Below are positions 52,921-62,165 of a stretch of DNA of 64,000 nucleotides, in pieces. This DNA comes from CAVSLM01 sp963728895. GTDB taxonomy: Bacteria; Pseudomonadota; Gammaproteobacteria; JBBQDK01. The DNA is taken from NCBI GenBank assembly GCA_963728895.1, contig CAVSLM010000001.1:62001-126000 (forward strand), read 5' to 3'. Positions within the stretch are counted from its first letter, which is position 1. The number at the start of each line of letters is the position of its first letter. The position numbers and the translations under genes are program-made. The notes under the pieces were generated by a model, which ran no database searches, was not told where the DNA came from, and saw nothing but the letters and a program-made list of their open reading frames with translations.

Positions 52921-53769
52921 CTATGCATGTGCGACCTTCCTTGCGGTATGCCCTAACCGCTGCCCGGTGAGTGGTGTGGCGCACAGCGCGGCGATCTCGT
53001 CGGCGCGGAGAATGCGCGTCGCGCCCTTCGCCAGGGTACCGAGGCGCAGAGGTCCGATCGCGACACGGACCAGTCGCAGCACCTCGAGGTCGGCGCGTTC
53101 CATCAGTCGCCGGATCTGACGATTGCGTCCCTCGTGCAGCACGATCTCCAGCCAGCAGTTGCGGGTCCCCTCGCGCAACACGCTCACCTTGACCGGTGCG
53201 GGAGCGGAGCCGTCGAGCGGTGCGGCATATCCGGCCAGCACGGCGAGTGTCCTCGCATCCACGCGCCGATCGATTTGCACGTGGTAGACCTTGGGCAGAT
53301 GTACGCGGGGATCGAGGATGCAGTGCGCCCAGTGGGTGTCGTTGGTGAACAGCAACAGGCCTTCGCTGGCCTGGTCCAGCCGGCCGACCGGTGACAGCGT
53401 ACGGTCGCTTTCCTTCAGACAGCCGTACACCGTCGGCCGCCCGCGCTCATCGCGCGCCGTGGTGATCAGGCCGCGCGGCTTGTTCAGCATGACATAGCGC
53501 TTCTGCACCTCGGCGACGCGCCGCCCATCGACTTCGATACGGGCGCGCAAATCGACGCGCTTGTTGGGATTGCGTGCGGGTTTGCCGTCGACCCGAACAC
53601 GCCCGTCCAGAATGAGTCCGGTCGCCACCGTGCGCGAGGCGTAGCCGAGCTTGGACAGTGCGCGGGCGAGGCTCACGGTCTCGCGGTCGCCGTGCGCGTC
53701 CGAAGTCGGTGCGATCGTGTCGGTACGGCGCCGGCGCGACGCCGCCAGGGGCACACGCTGCCTGGTCAT
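52921..53769 (-). CDS. RsuA/RluB-family pseudouridine synthase
   Basis: A 282-residue rRNA pseudouridine synthase: S4 domain at residues about 36-80 (LARALSKLGYASRTVATGLILDGRVRVDGKPA), then the catalytic domain with RLDQASEGLLLFTND (Asp about 131), the KVYHVQIDRR block and HEGRNRQIRRLMER. It is of the RsuA/RluB/RluE/RluF type; target position is uncertain. The frame is open upstream into ppdK; the ATG at 53769 is used because upstream sequence is a shadow of ppdK. Confidence 0.88.
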   Translation of the reverse strand: MTRQRVPLAASRRRRTDTIAPTSDAHGDRETVSLARALSKLGYASRTVATGLILDGRVRVDGKPARNPNKRVDLRARIEVDGRRVAEVQKRYVMLNKPRGLITTARDERGRPTVYGCLKESDRTLSPVGRLDQASEGLLLFTNDTHWAHCILDPRVHLPKVYHVQIDRRVDARTLAVLAGYAAPLDGSAPAPVKVSVLREGTRNCWLEIVLHEGRNRQIRRLMERADLEVLRLVRVAIGPLRLGTLAKGATRILRADEIAALCATPLTGQRLGHTARKVAHA

Positions 53770-53890
53770 GGAACCGTAGCGGGGGAGTACTTCAAGACTT
53801 CCCTGCGGTCGTCGGCTTGGGGCGCCGCCGTCGAGCAGGAGAACGTGGCCGCCGGCATGCGCCGGCGGCCACCTGCGAACGACAGAGTGA

Positions 53891-56674
53891 CTAGGCCGCC
53901 TTGTCGGTTGCGACCTTGCCCTGGGCGATGCGGGCGTGTGCGGCGGCCAGGCGGGCGATGGGCACCCGGGGTCCGGAGCAGGAGACGTAATCGAGACCGA
54001 TTTCGTCGCACAGGCGGATGGAGCCCGGATGACCGCCGTGCTCGCCGCAGATCCCGACCTTGAGATCCGGCCGTTTCGCACGCCCCCAGTCGACCGCCAG
54101 GGTCATGAGCCGGCCCACGCCCTTGACGTCCAGCACCTCGAAGGGGTTGTCCTGCAGGATGCCGCGCTCGTTGTACATGGGAAGGAACTTGTTCTCCGCG
54201 TCCTCGCGCGAGAACGAGAACGTCGCCTGGGTCAGGTCGTTGGTGCCGAAGGAGAAGAACTCGGCGACCTCGGCGAGGTTCTCGGCGCGCATGCACGCCC
54301 GGACCACTTCGATCATGGTGCCGAACTTGTAGTGCACCTTGACGCCGTAGCTTGCCTCCACGGCCTTGTGCACGGTCTCGGCATAGCCCTTCACCAGACG
54401 CAGCTCCTGTGCGGTACACACCTGCGGTACCATCATCTCCGGCTGGACCTGGATGCCGGCCTTGACGCACTCAGCCGCCGCTTCGAGGACCGCCCGGATC
54501 TGCATGGTGTAGATCTCCGGGTAGGTGATGCCCAGTCGCACGCCGCGATGGCCGAGCATCGGGTTCACCTCACGCAGTGCCCGCACCTTGCGCAGAATCT
54601 GCTCCTTGCGGGTGATGACGCTGTCGATCAGACGAGTGTCGCCGAGGTCGGTGCTCGGTGCACGCGCACCGCCCAGCCCCCCGCTGCCTGCCATGAGCTT
54701 CATGGTCTCGTTCAGCACTTCCAGCCCCTGCACCGCGGCCCGAAGGTGACGCAACTGCTCGATGTCGTTCACCAGCTGGTTTTCAGAGGGCAGGAACTCG
54801 TGGATGGGCGGGTCGAGCAGGCGGATGGTCACCGGGCGCGGTGACATGGCCTTGAACAGGGCCTTGAAGTCCGAACGCTGGATCGGCAGCAACTGATCCA
54901 GCGCCGCCTGGCGCTGTTCCTGGGTGTCGGCGACGATCATGTCGAGCACGATGGGCAGGCGGTCGGATGCATTGAACATGCGCTCGGTGCGGCACAGACC
55001 GATACCCATGGCGCCGTACTTCAGCGCGCGTTGCGCATCCTCCGGCGTATCGGCATTGGCGAACACCTTGAGCCGTGCGGCCTTGTCCGCCCAGCCCAGC
55101 AGCGTTATGAGCTCGGGCGAGAAGTCGGCCTCCACCATCGGCGCTTCGCCGAGGTAGATGTTGCCGCTGGTACCGTCGATGGTGATGACGTCGCCTTCCT
55201 TGATGACCTGGTCGCCGGCGAAAGCGGTGCGCAGGTGCACGTCGACGGAAATGCCTTCGGCGCCGGCGACGCAGGGTTTGCCCATGCCGCGCGCCACCAC
55301 CGCCGCATGCGAGGTCTTGCCGCCGCGGCTGGTGAGGATGCCCTGCGCGGCGAAGAAGCCGTGGATGTCTTCGGGCTTGGTTTCCTCGCGTACCAGGATC
55401 ACCTTGGCGCCCTGCTTGCCCAGGGCCTCGGCGCGGTCGGCATCGAACACCGCCTGGCCGCTTGCTGCACCGGGGGAGGCGGAAAGCCCCTGCGCCAGTG
55501 CCTTGCCCTTGTACTTGGGATCGAGGCGCGGATAGAGCATCTGCTCCAGATGCTGCGGGTTGACACGCAGCAGGGCCTCTTCCTCGCTGATCAGGTGCTC
55601 GCGCTGCATTTCCACCGAGGTGCGCACCATGGCGCTGGCGTTCATCTTGCCGTTGCGGGTCTGCAGGCAGTACAGCGTGCCGCGCTCGATGGTGAACTCG
55701 AAGTCCTGGATCTCGCGATAGTGGCCCTCGAGCTTGTCGCGCAGTTCCACCAGCTGGCGGTACAGATCCGGCATTTCCCTGGCCATCTCCTGGATGGCCT
55801 TCGGAGTGCGGATGCCGGCCACCACGTCCTCGCCCTGGGCATTGACCAGGTACTCGCCGTAGATCTGGTTCTCACCGGTGGCCGGATTGCGTGTGAAGCC
55901 CACGCCGGTGGCGCAGTCGTTGCCCATGTTGCCGAACACCATGGTGACCACGTTGACCGCCGTGCCGTTGGCCATGTCCGGTGTGATGTGGAACTCGCGC
56001 CGGTAGTCGACCGCACGCTTTCCGGACCAGCTGTTGAACACTGCCTTGATGGCGATCTCGAGCTGTTCGTAGGGATCGTCGGGGAACGGCTTTCCCGTGT
56101 GGTCGCGCACCACCTTCAGGAACCGCTCGCTGATCTCCTTCAGATCCTCGGCCTGCAGGGCCACGTCGACCTTGGCGCCGACGCGCTCCTTGACGATCTC
56201 GAACTCTTCGTCGAAGGCCTCGTCCGGCACGCCGAGCGCGACCTTGCCGAACAGCTGGATGAAGCGCCGGTAGGCGTCGTAGCCGAAGCGCTCGTTGCGC
56301 GTCTGCTCGATCAGGCCGGACAGGGTGGCGGCATTGAGGCCGAGGTTGAGGATGGTGTCCATCATGCCCGGCATGGACATCGCCGAGCCGGAGCGTACCG
56401 AGACCAGCAGCGGATTGCCCGCACCGCCAAACTGCTTGCCGGTCGCCTTCTCGAGCGTGGCGATATGGGTACGCACCTCGTCCATGACGCCGCCCGGCAG
56501 CTGTTTGTCGGAGGTGTCGAGATACGCCAGGCATGCTTCAGTGGTAATCACGAAGCCCGGAGGCACATTCAACCCCATCTGCGTCATCTCGCAGAGGTTG
56601 GCGCCCTTGCCACCGAGCAGGTGCTTGTTCTTTCCATCCCCTTCAGAAAACGCGTAGACCCACTTGGTGCTCAT
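53891..56674 (-). CDS. ppdK: Pyruvate, phosphate dikinase
   Basis: Interconverts pyruvate, ATP and phosphate with phosphoenolpyruvate, AMP and pyrophosphate. The 927-residue enzyme has the N-terminal ATP-grasp domain (KWVYAFSEGDGKNKHLLGGKGANLCEM), the phosphohistidine domain with GGKTSHAAVVARGMGKPCVAG (His about 455), and the C-terminal TIM barrel with CGEHGGHPGSIRLC and YVSCSGPRVPIARLAAA (catalytic Cys about 899). The open frame continues to 56782, but ATG 56674 is standard. Together with aceBAK it supports gluconeogenic growth on acetate. Confidence 0.96.
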   Translation of the reverse strand: MSTKWVYAFSEGDGKNKHLLGGKGANLCEMTQMGLNVPPGFVITTEACLAYLDTSDKQLPGGVMDEVRTHIATLEKATGKQFGGAGNPLLVSVRSGSAMSMPGMMDTILNLGLNAATLSGLIEQTRNERFGYDAYRRFIQLFGKVALGVPDEAFDEEFEIVKERVGAKVDVALQAEDLKEISERFLKVVRDHTGKPFPDDPYEQLEIAIKAVFNSWSGKRAVDYRREFHITPDMANGTAVNVVTMVFGNMGNDCATGVGFTRNPATGENQIYGEYLVNAQGEDVVAGIRTPKAIQEMAREMPDLYRQLVELRDKLEGHYREIQDFEFTIERGTLYCLQTRNGKMNASAMVRTSVEMQREHLISEEEALLRVNPQHLEQMLYPRLDPKYKGKALAQGLSASPGAASGQAVFDADRAEALGKQGAKVILVREETKPEDIHGFFAAQGILTSRGGKTSHAAVVARGMGKPCVAGAEGISVDVHLRTAFAGDQVIKEGDVITIDGTSGNIYLGEAPMVEADFSPELITLLGWADKAARLKVFANADTPEDAQRALKYGAMGIGLCRTERMFNASDRLPIVLDMIVADTQEQRQAALDQLLPIQRSDFKALFKAMSPRPVTIRLLDPPIHEFLPSENQLVNDIEQLRHLRAAVQGLEVLNETMKLMAGSGGLGGARAPSTDLGDTRLIDSVITRKEQILRKVRALREVNPMLGHRGVRLGITYPEIYTMQIRAVLEAAAECVKAGIQVQPEMMVPQVCTAQELRLVKGYAETVHKAVEASYGVKVHYKFGTMIEVVRACMRAENLAEVAEFFSFGTNDLTQATFSFSREDAENKFLPMYNERGILQDNPFEVLDVKGVGRLMTLAVDWGRAKRPDLKVGICGEHGGHPGSIRLCDEIGLDYVSCSGPRVPIARLAAAHARIAQGKVATDKAA

Positions 56675-57406
56675 CGTCGGATCCTTATGTTCACCAGCAA
56701 AGGTTGAGATACGGCAGAGAGGACTCACGGGAGCGCTCGGCCGCTGGCGCTGTTCGGCGGATACTTGTGGTCGGCCGCACACCCACGAGGTTCTGCCGGC
56801 CCGGCAGGGCCCGTCCGGCCCCCGAGCGCGAGCGCATAGTCTACCGGAATTGCCCGAAAATGTGAGGGTGGGAAAGCGGTGCCGATGAGCCCGAAGGCAG
56901 CACTGCTTCGGTGCATCCGGGCGTCGCCGGGCCCGACATCAAGGGGCCGATTCGTAGCCTTCAGCTGCGCCGCAGGGTGACGACGCCCGGACCTTCGACT
57001 TCGGTAAAACGATATCGCCCGGGCAACTGTGTTTTCCCGCCGCAAGTGGAAGGGACTGATGCAAGCTGCCGCGCTGGAAGGAGTCTCGAGCAGCTCCGCA
57101 AGGCACGCGTCCGGCAATGCGACAACCGAATGCCCATTACCCTCGCAGAACTGCAGCCTGCGCGTTCGACTTGCACCCGCTCTCCCGCCAGGGGCCGCCG
57201 ACATTCTACCCATCGACGAAGGATGGTGGCTGCTGCGGTCGGCGCATCTGGCAACGCTCGTTCGCCGGGGGCTATGATGGCCCGAGCCTGTCCGGTACTC
57301 CTGTCGCTACTGCGGCGGCGACCCGGTCCAAATTTCCGGTCGTTATCGTCCGCATGGTCACCACCGGGCCGAGGCGGTTGGCCCGAATCCGTGAGCGCAA
57401 TCGGGC
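56675..57406. other. Divergent intergenic region ppdK to YcaO gene
   Basis: About 730 bases with no confident gene. Minus-strand frames around 56960-57215 contain protein-like stretches (NGHSVVALPDACLAELLET in one frame and RYRFTEVEGPGVVTLRRS in another), which could be the remains of one frameshifted gene; a plus-strand frame ending at 57277 has DILPIDEGWWLLRSAHLATL. None has a recognisable family. Confidence 0.35.
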
Positions 57407-58639
57407 ATGAAGATCTTTGGCCAGGATTACCGGCAGGCGAAGGACCACAGGTCCGCCGGATCCCATCGCAGCCGCCCGCCGAGCGAAACGCTCGCCGATT
57501 TTGCGCGCCACATGCCCGCGCTCGGCATCACGCGCCTCGCCAACGTCACGGGTCTCGACCGCATCGGCATTGCGGTCTACATGGCCATACGGCCCAACGC
57601 CCGCTCCCTCGCAGTCTCCCAGGGCAAAGGCATCGATGTGGATCACGCCAAGGCATCCGCGCTCATGGAGTCGGTCGAGAACTGGCATGCCGAGTGGATC
57701 GACCTTCCGACCCGCGTCGGCTCCTACTGGGAAATGTGCGCGAGGGGTCCGACCATCGACATCACGCGGCTGCCGCTGCGCACCGGCGCCGAACTGCGCC
57801 CCGACGTACCCGCGCCCTGGCTCGAAGGCTACGACCTCATGCGCGCACAGCCGACGTGGGTGCCCTACGAGTTCGTCACCATGAATACGCTGCTCTCGCA
57901 CGGGATGCGGCTCACCTGGTTCAACAGCTCCAACGGGCTCGCTTCGGGAAACCACCTGCTGGAGGCGGTGCTGCACGGTCTGCTCGAGGTCGCCGAGCGC
58001 GATGCGCTCGCCGCCTGGAGAGCAGCGTCGCCCGAGGCCCAGCGCGCGACGGCCATCGACCTGGCCACCGTGGACGACCCGCACTGTCGCAGGCTGCTCG
58101 ACTGCTACACGCAGGCGCAGGTCGAAGTCGCCGTGTGGGACGTGACCTGCGAACTGGGTCTGCCCACCTACCAGTGCGCGATCGGCGAGCCGCATGCGCG
58201 ATTCTCGTGGCGCAATCCCGGCGTCTTCCACGGCTTCGGCTGTCACCTCTCACCGGCGGTCGCGCTCGCGCGCGCCCTGTGCGAGGCGGCACAAAGCCGC
58301 CTCACCGTGATCTCCGGCAGCCGCGACGACAACCCGCTGCACGTCTATATCCACCAGCGCGACCCCGACAACGCGGCAGCCCGGTACCAGGCATATTTCG
58401 GCAGCACGGGCACGCTGAGCTTCGGCGCACGCCAGGACCGCTCGAGCGCCAGCTTCGAGGAAGACATCGCACGGGTGCTCCGTGCATTGGGCGAGGCCGG
58501 CCTCGACAGTGCGATCGCGGTCGATCTCACCCGCGCCGGCTTGAACATTCCCGTCGTCAAGGTGATCGTGCCCGGCGCGCGCATCGGCCTGCATGAGCCC
58601 CCCGGCCCTGCAGGCGCGCGGGCAGGGCAGCCGCAGTGA
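57407..58639 (+). CDS. YcaO-domain cyclodehydratase/thioamidation enzyme
   Basis: A 410-residue stand-alone YcaO protein. YcaO enzymes activate peptide backbone amides with ATP; with TfuA they install thioamides (as on McrA in methanogens) or form azoline rings in RiPPs. ATP-binding motifs seen: KASALMESVENWHAEW (about 80-95), LLEVAERDALAAW (about 193) and AVALARALCEAAQSRL (about 285), the three Glu-rich nucleotide/Mg sites. The C-terminus lacks the PxPxP tail of azoline cyclodehydratases, pointing to a different reaction. It overlaps the TfuA gene start (GTGA), so the pair is coupled. Confidence 0.93.
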   Translation: MKIFGQDYRQAKDHRSAGSHRSRPPSETLADFARHMPALGITRLANVTGLDRIGIAVYMAIRPNARSLAVSQGKGIDVDHAKASALMESVENWHAEWIDLPTRVGSYWEMCARGPTIDITRLPLRTGAELRPDVPAPWLEGYDLMRAQPTWVPYEFVTMNTLLSHGMRLTWFNSSNGLASGNHLLEAVLHGLLEVAERDALAAWRAASPEAQRATAIDLATVDDPHCRRLLDCYTQAQVEVAVWDVTCELGLPTYQCAIGEPHARFSWRNPGVFHGFGCHLSPAVALARALCEAAQSRLTVISGSRDDNPLHVYIHQRDPDNAAARYQAYFGSTGTLSFGARQDRSSASFEEDIARVLRALGEAGLDSAIAVDLTRAGLNIPVVKVIVPGARIGLHEPPGPAGARAGQPQ

Positions 58640-60003
58640 GCATCATCGTGTTTCTCGGACCGAGCCTGCCGCTTGCCGAGGCGGGTGCGCTACTCGATGC
58701 CGATTACCGCCCGCCCGCCAGGGCGGGTGACCTCTATGCCGCCACGCTTGGAAAGCCCCAGGCCATCGCGCTCATCGACGGGCTGTTCGAGGCCGTCCCT
58801 GCCGTCTGGCACAAGGAGATCCTGCACGCGCTGGAGCAGGGCATTTCCGTCTACGGCGCCTCCAGCATGGGCGCACTGCGGGCGGCTGAGCTGCACGCGT
58901 TCGGCATGCGGGGCGTGGGGCGGATCTTCGAGCAATACGCGTCGGGTGCACTCGAGGACGACGACGAAGTTGCGCTCGTCCACGCCCCCGCCGAGGGCGG
59001 CTACCGCGCGATGTCGGAGCCGATGGTAAACATCCGCGAAGGCCTGCGCCGTGCGCTCGCGATGGGCCTGCTGACTCCGCACACGCACGACCTGCTGCTG
59101 GGGATGGCAAAATCACAATTCTATCCCGATCGCTCGTGGTCGGCGCTCGGCCGGCGGGCGCTCGATGCGGGCGCAGCGCAGGAAGAAGTGGAGCGCCTGC
59201 TGGCCTTCGTCGAACGGGAGAAGCCCGACCTGAAGCGCGAGGATGCGCGCGCGCTGCTGTGCCGGATGGCCGAAGATGCGCGCCGGGGATTCGCGCCTCG
59301 GGTACCCGGCTTTCGCCTGGAGCGTTCGATTTTTTTTCATCGGCTCGCGGAGACGACCGAGCGGGCTGCAGCCGGGGCGGATTGCGCCGGCGAGACCGGT
59401 GTCGCGCGCGAGGACATCGTGCACCATGCCATGCTGACGCTCGAAGAGCGCACCATCATCCTGCGCGATGCGCTGCTCGCGGCACTGGTGACGGGTGCAT
59501 CGTCCGGTCAGTCCGGCGCTCCGATCGGGCAGGCGCAGATCCGGGAGCGGGCCGAGATCTTTCGTCGCGAACGGCGGCTGTTTTCCACCGAGGCGATGAA
59601 CGCCTGGCTGCAGGCCAACGCGATGAGCGCAGAGGCGTTCGAGCAGATGATGAGAGTGGATGCGCAAGTGGCACGGCTCCTCGCCGAGCACGGCGGCAGC
59701 CTGCAAGGGCAGGTGATCGCCGAGCTGCAGCGGCGCGGCCGGCTTGCGGAGATCGCCCGGGCGGTGCGCAGCAAGCACGAGGCCCTGGACAGGCTCGGCA
59801 TCGCGCACCCCCGCGTGCAGGACACCGGTATGGAAGTGCCGACACTCCTCGAATGGCATGCCCACCGGTTTCCGGCTATCCATGGGCCGCTCGATCGGCG
59901 CGCCGCCGAGCTCGGCTTCGAGACCGCGCAACAGCTTCTCGAAGAGCTTGCCGGTCTGTATCTGTGGAAACGGTCCTCCGACGCGGAGCATCCTTGCGGC
60001 TGA
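58636..60003 (+). CDS. TfuA-domain protein, partner of YcaO
   Basis: A 455-residue protein: N-terminal TfuA core (about 1-215) with IIVFLGPSLPLAEAGALL, YRPPARAGDLYAATLG, AVWHKEILHALEQGISVYGA, SSMGALRAAELHAFGMRGVG and DDDEVALVHAP. The rest (about 230-455) is helical and less conserved. TfuA proteins accompany YcaO in trifolitoxin-like and thioamide pathways, probably recruiting sulfide or assisting thioamidation. GTG start inside the YcaO stop. The gene ends 284 bases before the next small ORF; no precursor peptide was identified. Confidence 0.92.
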   Translation: MSIIVFLGPSLPLAEAGALLDADYRPPARAGDLYAATLGKPQAIALIDGLFEAVPAVWHKEILHALEQGISVYGASSMGALRAAELHAFGMRGVGRIFEQYASGALEDDDEVALVHAPAEGGYRAMSEPMVNIREGLRRALAMGLLTPHTHDLLLGMAKSQFYPDRSWSALGRRALDAGAAQEEVERLLAFVEREKPDLKREDARALLCRMAEDARRGFAPRVPGFRLERSIFFHRLAETTERAAAGADCAGETGVAREDIVHHAMLTLEERTIILRDALLAALVTGASSGQSGAPIGQAQIRERAEIFRRERRLFSTEAMNAWLQANAMSAEAFEQMMRVDAQVARLLAEHGGSLQGQVIAELQRRGRLAEIARAVRSKHEALDRLGIAHPRVQDTGMEVPTLLEWHAHRFPAIHGPLDRRAAELGFETAQQLLEELAGLYLWKRSSDAEHPCG

Positions 60004-60286
60004 GGCCGCACGTGACGTAGCGGATCCGTTCCGCTTCCTCGTCGGGTTTCAATCCTGATCGCCACCAACACTTCCTTGCCGACGGCGTGCTCGGCGGCTG
60101 AACAGCCTATGCTTGGACATTCTTGGCAAATCGATCGAGTCAGACTCACTGCTGTCACCTGAACATGTTCCGCACTGTTTCCTCCCGCCTCCGATTCGGG
60201 AATCGCTGGCGGAATAAGTAAACTGTCCCCGAAATGCCTGCTATTGTTCTGAGAGGGAGGGGGCTCAGTGGGGAGGTGTATAGGCC
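60004..60286. other. Intergenic sequence after tfuA
   Basis: About 280 bases without a gene. It contains AGTAAACTGTCCCCGAAAT (around 60217-60235), a sequence of the kind seen at the ends of intergenic repeats, and leads into a purine-rich stretch that may be the ribosome binding region of the small ORF at 60287. Confidence 0.35.
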
Positions 60287-60460
60287 ATGGCGCGATCGAT
60301 CCGGTCGGGGCACCCAGGCCCCGTCGTCCTTGTCCTGTTCTCCGCTCTCGTCGCGGCTCTGGTGAGTTCGAGCGCGCGGTCTCTCACTTCTATCTGCCTC
60401 TTCGGCTTCTTGCACAGTGAAAACGACGCCCGGCCGCCCTTCTGTGCGGCGCCCGGCTAG
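60287..60460 (+). CDS. Candidate 57-residue exported peptide
   Basis: ATG at 60287 preceded by GGGAGG ten bases upstream; the stop is at 60458-60460. It has an N-terminal hydrophobic segment (GPVVLVLFSALVAALVSSSA) like a signal peptide and a short tail with two Cys (SLTSICLFGFLHSENDARPP, then FC). It lies 29 bases before the cytochrome-like gene. It could be a small exported peptide or a RiPP precursor, although signal-like leaders are unusual for the latter. No family. Confidence 0.35.
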   Translation: MARSIRSGHPGPVVLVLFSALVAALVSSSARSLTSICLFGFLHSENDARPPFCAAPG

Positions 60461-60489
60461 ATCCCGGACACCCCACCCGGAGGATCTCC

Positions 60490-62136
60490 ATGCCATCACC
60501 CAGGAGCTGGATCGCCCTTACCGGCCTCGCACTCCCGCTGCTCGTTTCCGCCCCCGCCTCGGCATCCCGCGTGACCGACGGGTTCGGGCCCGAAGTGCAC
60601 CGGTCCACGCGCATCACGGTCGACGACATGCTGGACGAATCACCGCGGATTCCCCGCGACGTCTACCGGCCGGGGGGTGCGAACGGAGCCCTTCACCGCG
60701 ATCTGGCGAAGTTCGCGTGGCTCGAGTTCATCGCCCTGAACACCCCGGTCGGAGAGCAGCGGGGAACGGCCGGCGGGAGCTTCGCCGACGCCGGAGCCTC
60801 CCCGACCACACGGCTGGCGTGGGAGACCTACAAACATCGCTCGGAGCTCTTCCCGTTCGATCGCTCGGGACCCGTCCCGCCCCCGGCCTGGAACGATCCA
60901 CCGACCTACACCTACGGCGTGGGCAGAATCGTCAGGAGGAGCTACACCACCCCCTTCGATCTCTACAACAACCTCGACGAGACCTCGCAGATTGGGCAAA
61001 ACCTGATGTTCTTTCCTCAGCCGAACGGCGAGGACGCGCAGGTGCTCTTCGAGGCCAAGGTCAACCAGGTCCAGTGGCGCTTCGTCTCGGAAAACTTCGA
61101 CGGCATCCTGACCAACGTCGTGAGCGACCCCGTATCCGGCACGCTCGTCCTCGCTCCGCCGATCACCGTCCCCGACAACGTCATCGAGGTCAAGGCGTCG
61201 TGGCGACCCCTGTCCTCGATCCCTCCCGGCGAGCGGCATCGCTACCATGTCAGCAAGGTGATCTACTACACGGGATCCGACGAGGAACCCGTTGCCGTCA
61301 CCGGGGACTATGCGCTCATCGGCCTGCACATCATCCACAAGACCCGGAACTACCCGACCTTCATCTTCGCCACCTTCGAGCAGGTCGACGTGCTCAAGAG
61401 TGAGGCCACGGGTCATCCCACGGGCGCGTACTACATCCCCACCTACGATGAAGTCGAGTACTCGCTCACGGATGCCACGACCTTCCCTCCCACCGGCCTG
61501 GTGTTCGAGAACCCGCCGCTGCGGGGCTTTCGGGTCGATCGCCCGCGGGCGCATCCAGGGTTGCGGCCGGTCCCACTCCCGGTGGGACCTGTGACCGACA
61601 TCCCGGGCGCCGCCACCTTTCCGAACGGCGTGCACGTGCCCATCGTCCAGCCTCCGACCACGAACCGCAGCGTCGCGAACGTCAACGCGCAGGTGCTGCG
61701 GACCATGTCCCGGCTTCCCGGGTTCGACCGCGACTTCGTATGGCAGTACTACCGCCTGAAGGGCGTGCAGGCGGTTGCCTCGAACCGCGAGACGGACGAC
61801 GACTTCTTCCTTGCGAACATCTCAGTCGAGAGCAGCCAGCCGGGGATTCAGCTGTTCCGCGGCGGTGTGACGATCGATTCGAGCGCCTCACCCACCGTGC
61901 TCACGAACAATGTCAACCGTGTCAACGTGCAGGACCCGAAGCAGGACGGCAAGGTCTTCGCACAGGGCGGGTGCATGGGCTGTCACGGAGTCGCGCTGAC
62001 CCGCAATGGCTTCGATTTCAGCTTCCTCTTCTTCGGCGTGGACGGGATCGGCTTCTCGCCGGACGTGACTGGAGTCGTCTCCGACACCGCCGCGGGCGAT
62101 CGGATCGATCGCTACGAAGGTCGACTTCGCCGCTGA
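60490..62136 (+). CDS. Exported protein with one c-type heme motif
   Basis: A 548-residue protein: signal peptide (WIALTGLALPLLVSAPASA, cleavage near residue 26), a large beta-rich domain without recognisable family (about 30-420), and a C-terminal c-type heme site CMGCH at 61972-61986 (residues about 495-499). It would be a periplasmic monoheme cytochrome-containing protein of unknown electron partner. The ribosome binding site GGAGGATCT is strong. Codon use is still high GC3 but the local base pattern (many TCGGGACC- and GATC-type words) feels different from the chromosome core. Confidence 0.8.
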   Translation: MPSPRSWIALTGLALPLLVSAPASASRVTDGFGPEVHRSTRITVDDMLDESPRIPRDVYRPGGANGALHRDLAKFAWLEFIALNTPVGEQRGTAGGSFADAGASPTTRLAWETYKHRSELFPFDRSGPVPPPAWNDPPTYTYGVGRIVRRSYTTPFDLYNNLDETSQIGQNLMFFPQPNGEDAQVLFEAKVNQVQWRFVSENFDGILTNVVSDPVSGTLVLAPPITVPDNVIEVKASWRPLSSIPPGERHRYHVSKVIYYTGSDEEPVAVTGDYALIGLHIIHKTRNYPTFIFATFEQVDVLKSEATGHPTGAYYIPTYDEVEYSLTDATTFPPTGLVFENPPLRGFRVDRPRAHPGLRPVPLPVGPVTDIPGAATFPNGVHVPIVQPPTTNRSVANVNAQVLRTMSRLPGFDRDFVWQYYRLKGVQAVASNRETDDDFFLANISVESSQPGIQLFRGGVTIDSSASPTVLTNNVNRVNVQDPKQDGKVFAQGGCMGCHGVALTRNGFDFSFLFFGVDGIGFSPDVTGVVSDTAAGDRIDRYEGRLRR

Positions 62137-62165
62137 GCTGGCGAGCGCCAGGGGGGTCTTCGCCG

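Noticed and set aside
60030..60070. tRNA-like GGGTTTCAATCC near 60040
   Set aside because: No matching acceptor, D or anticodon arms could be folded around it.
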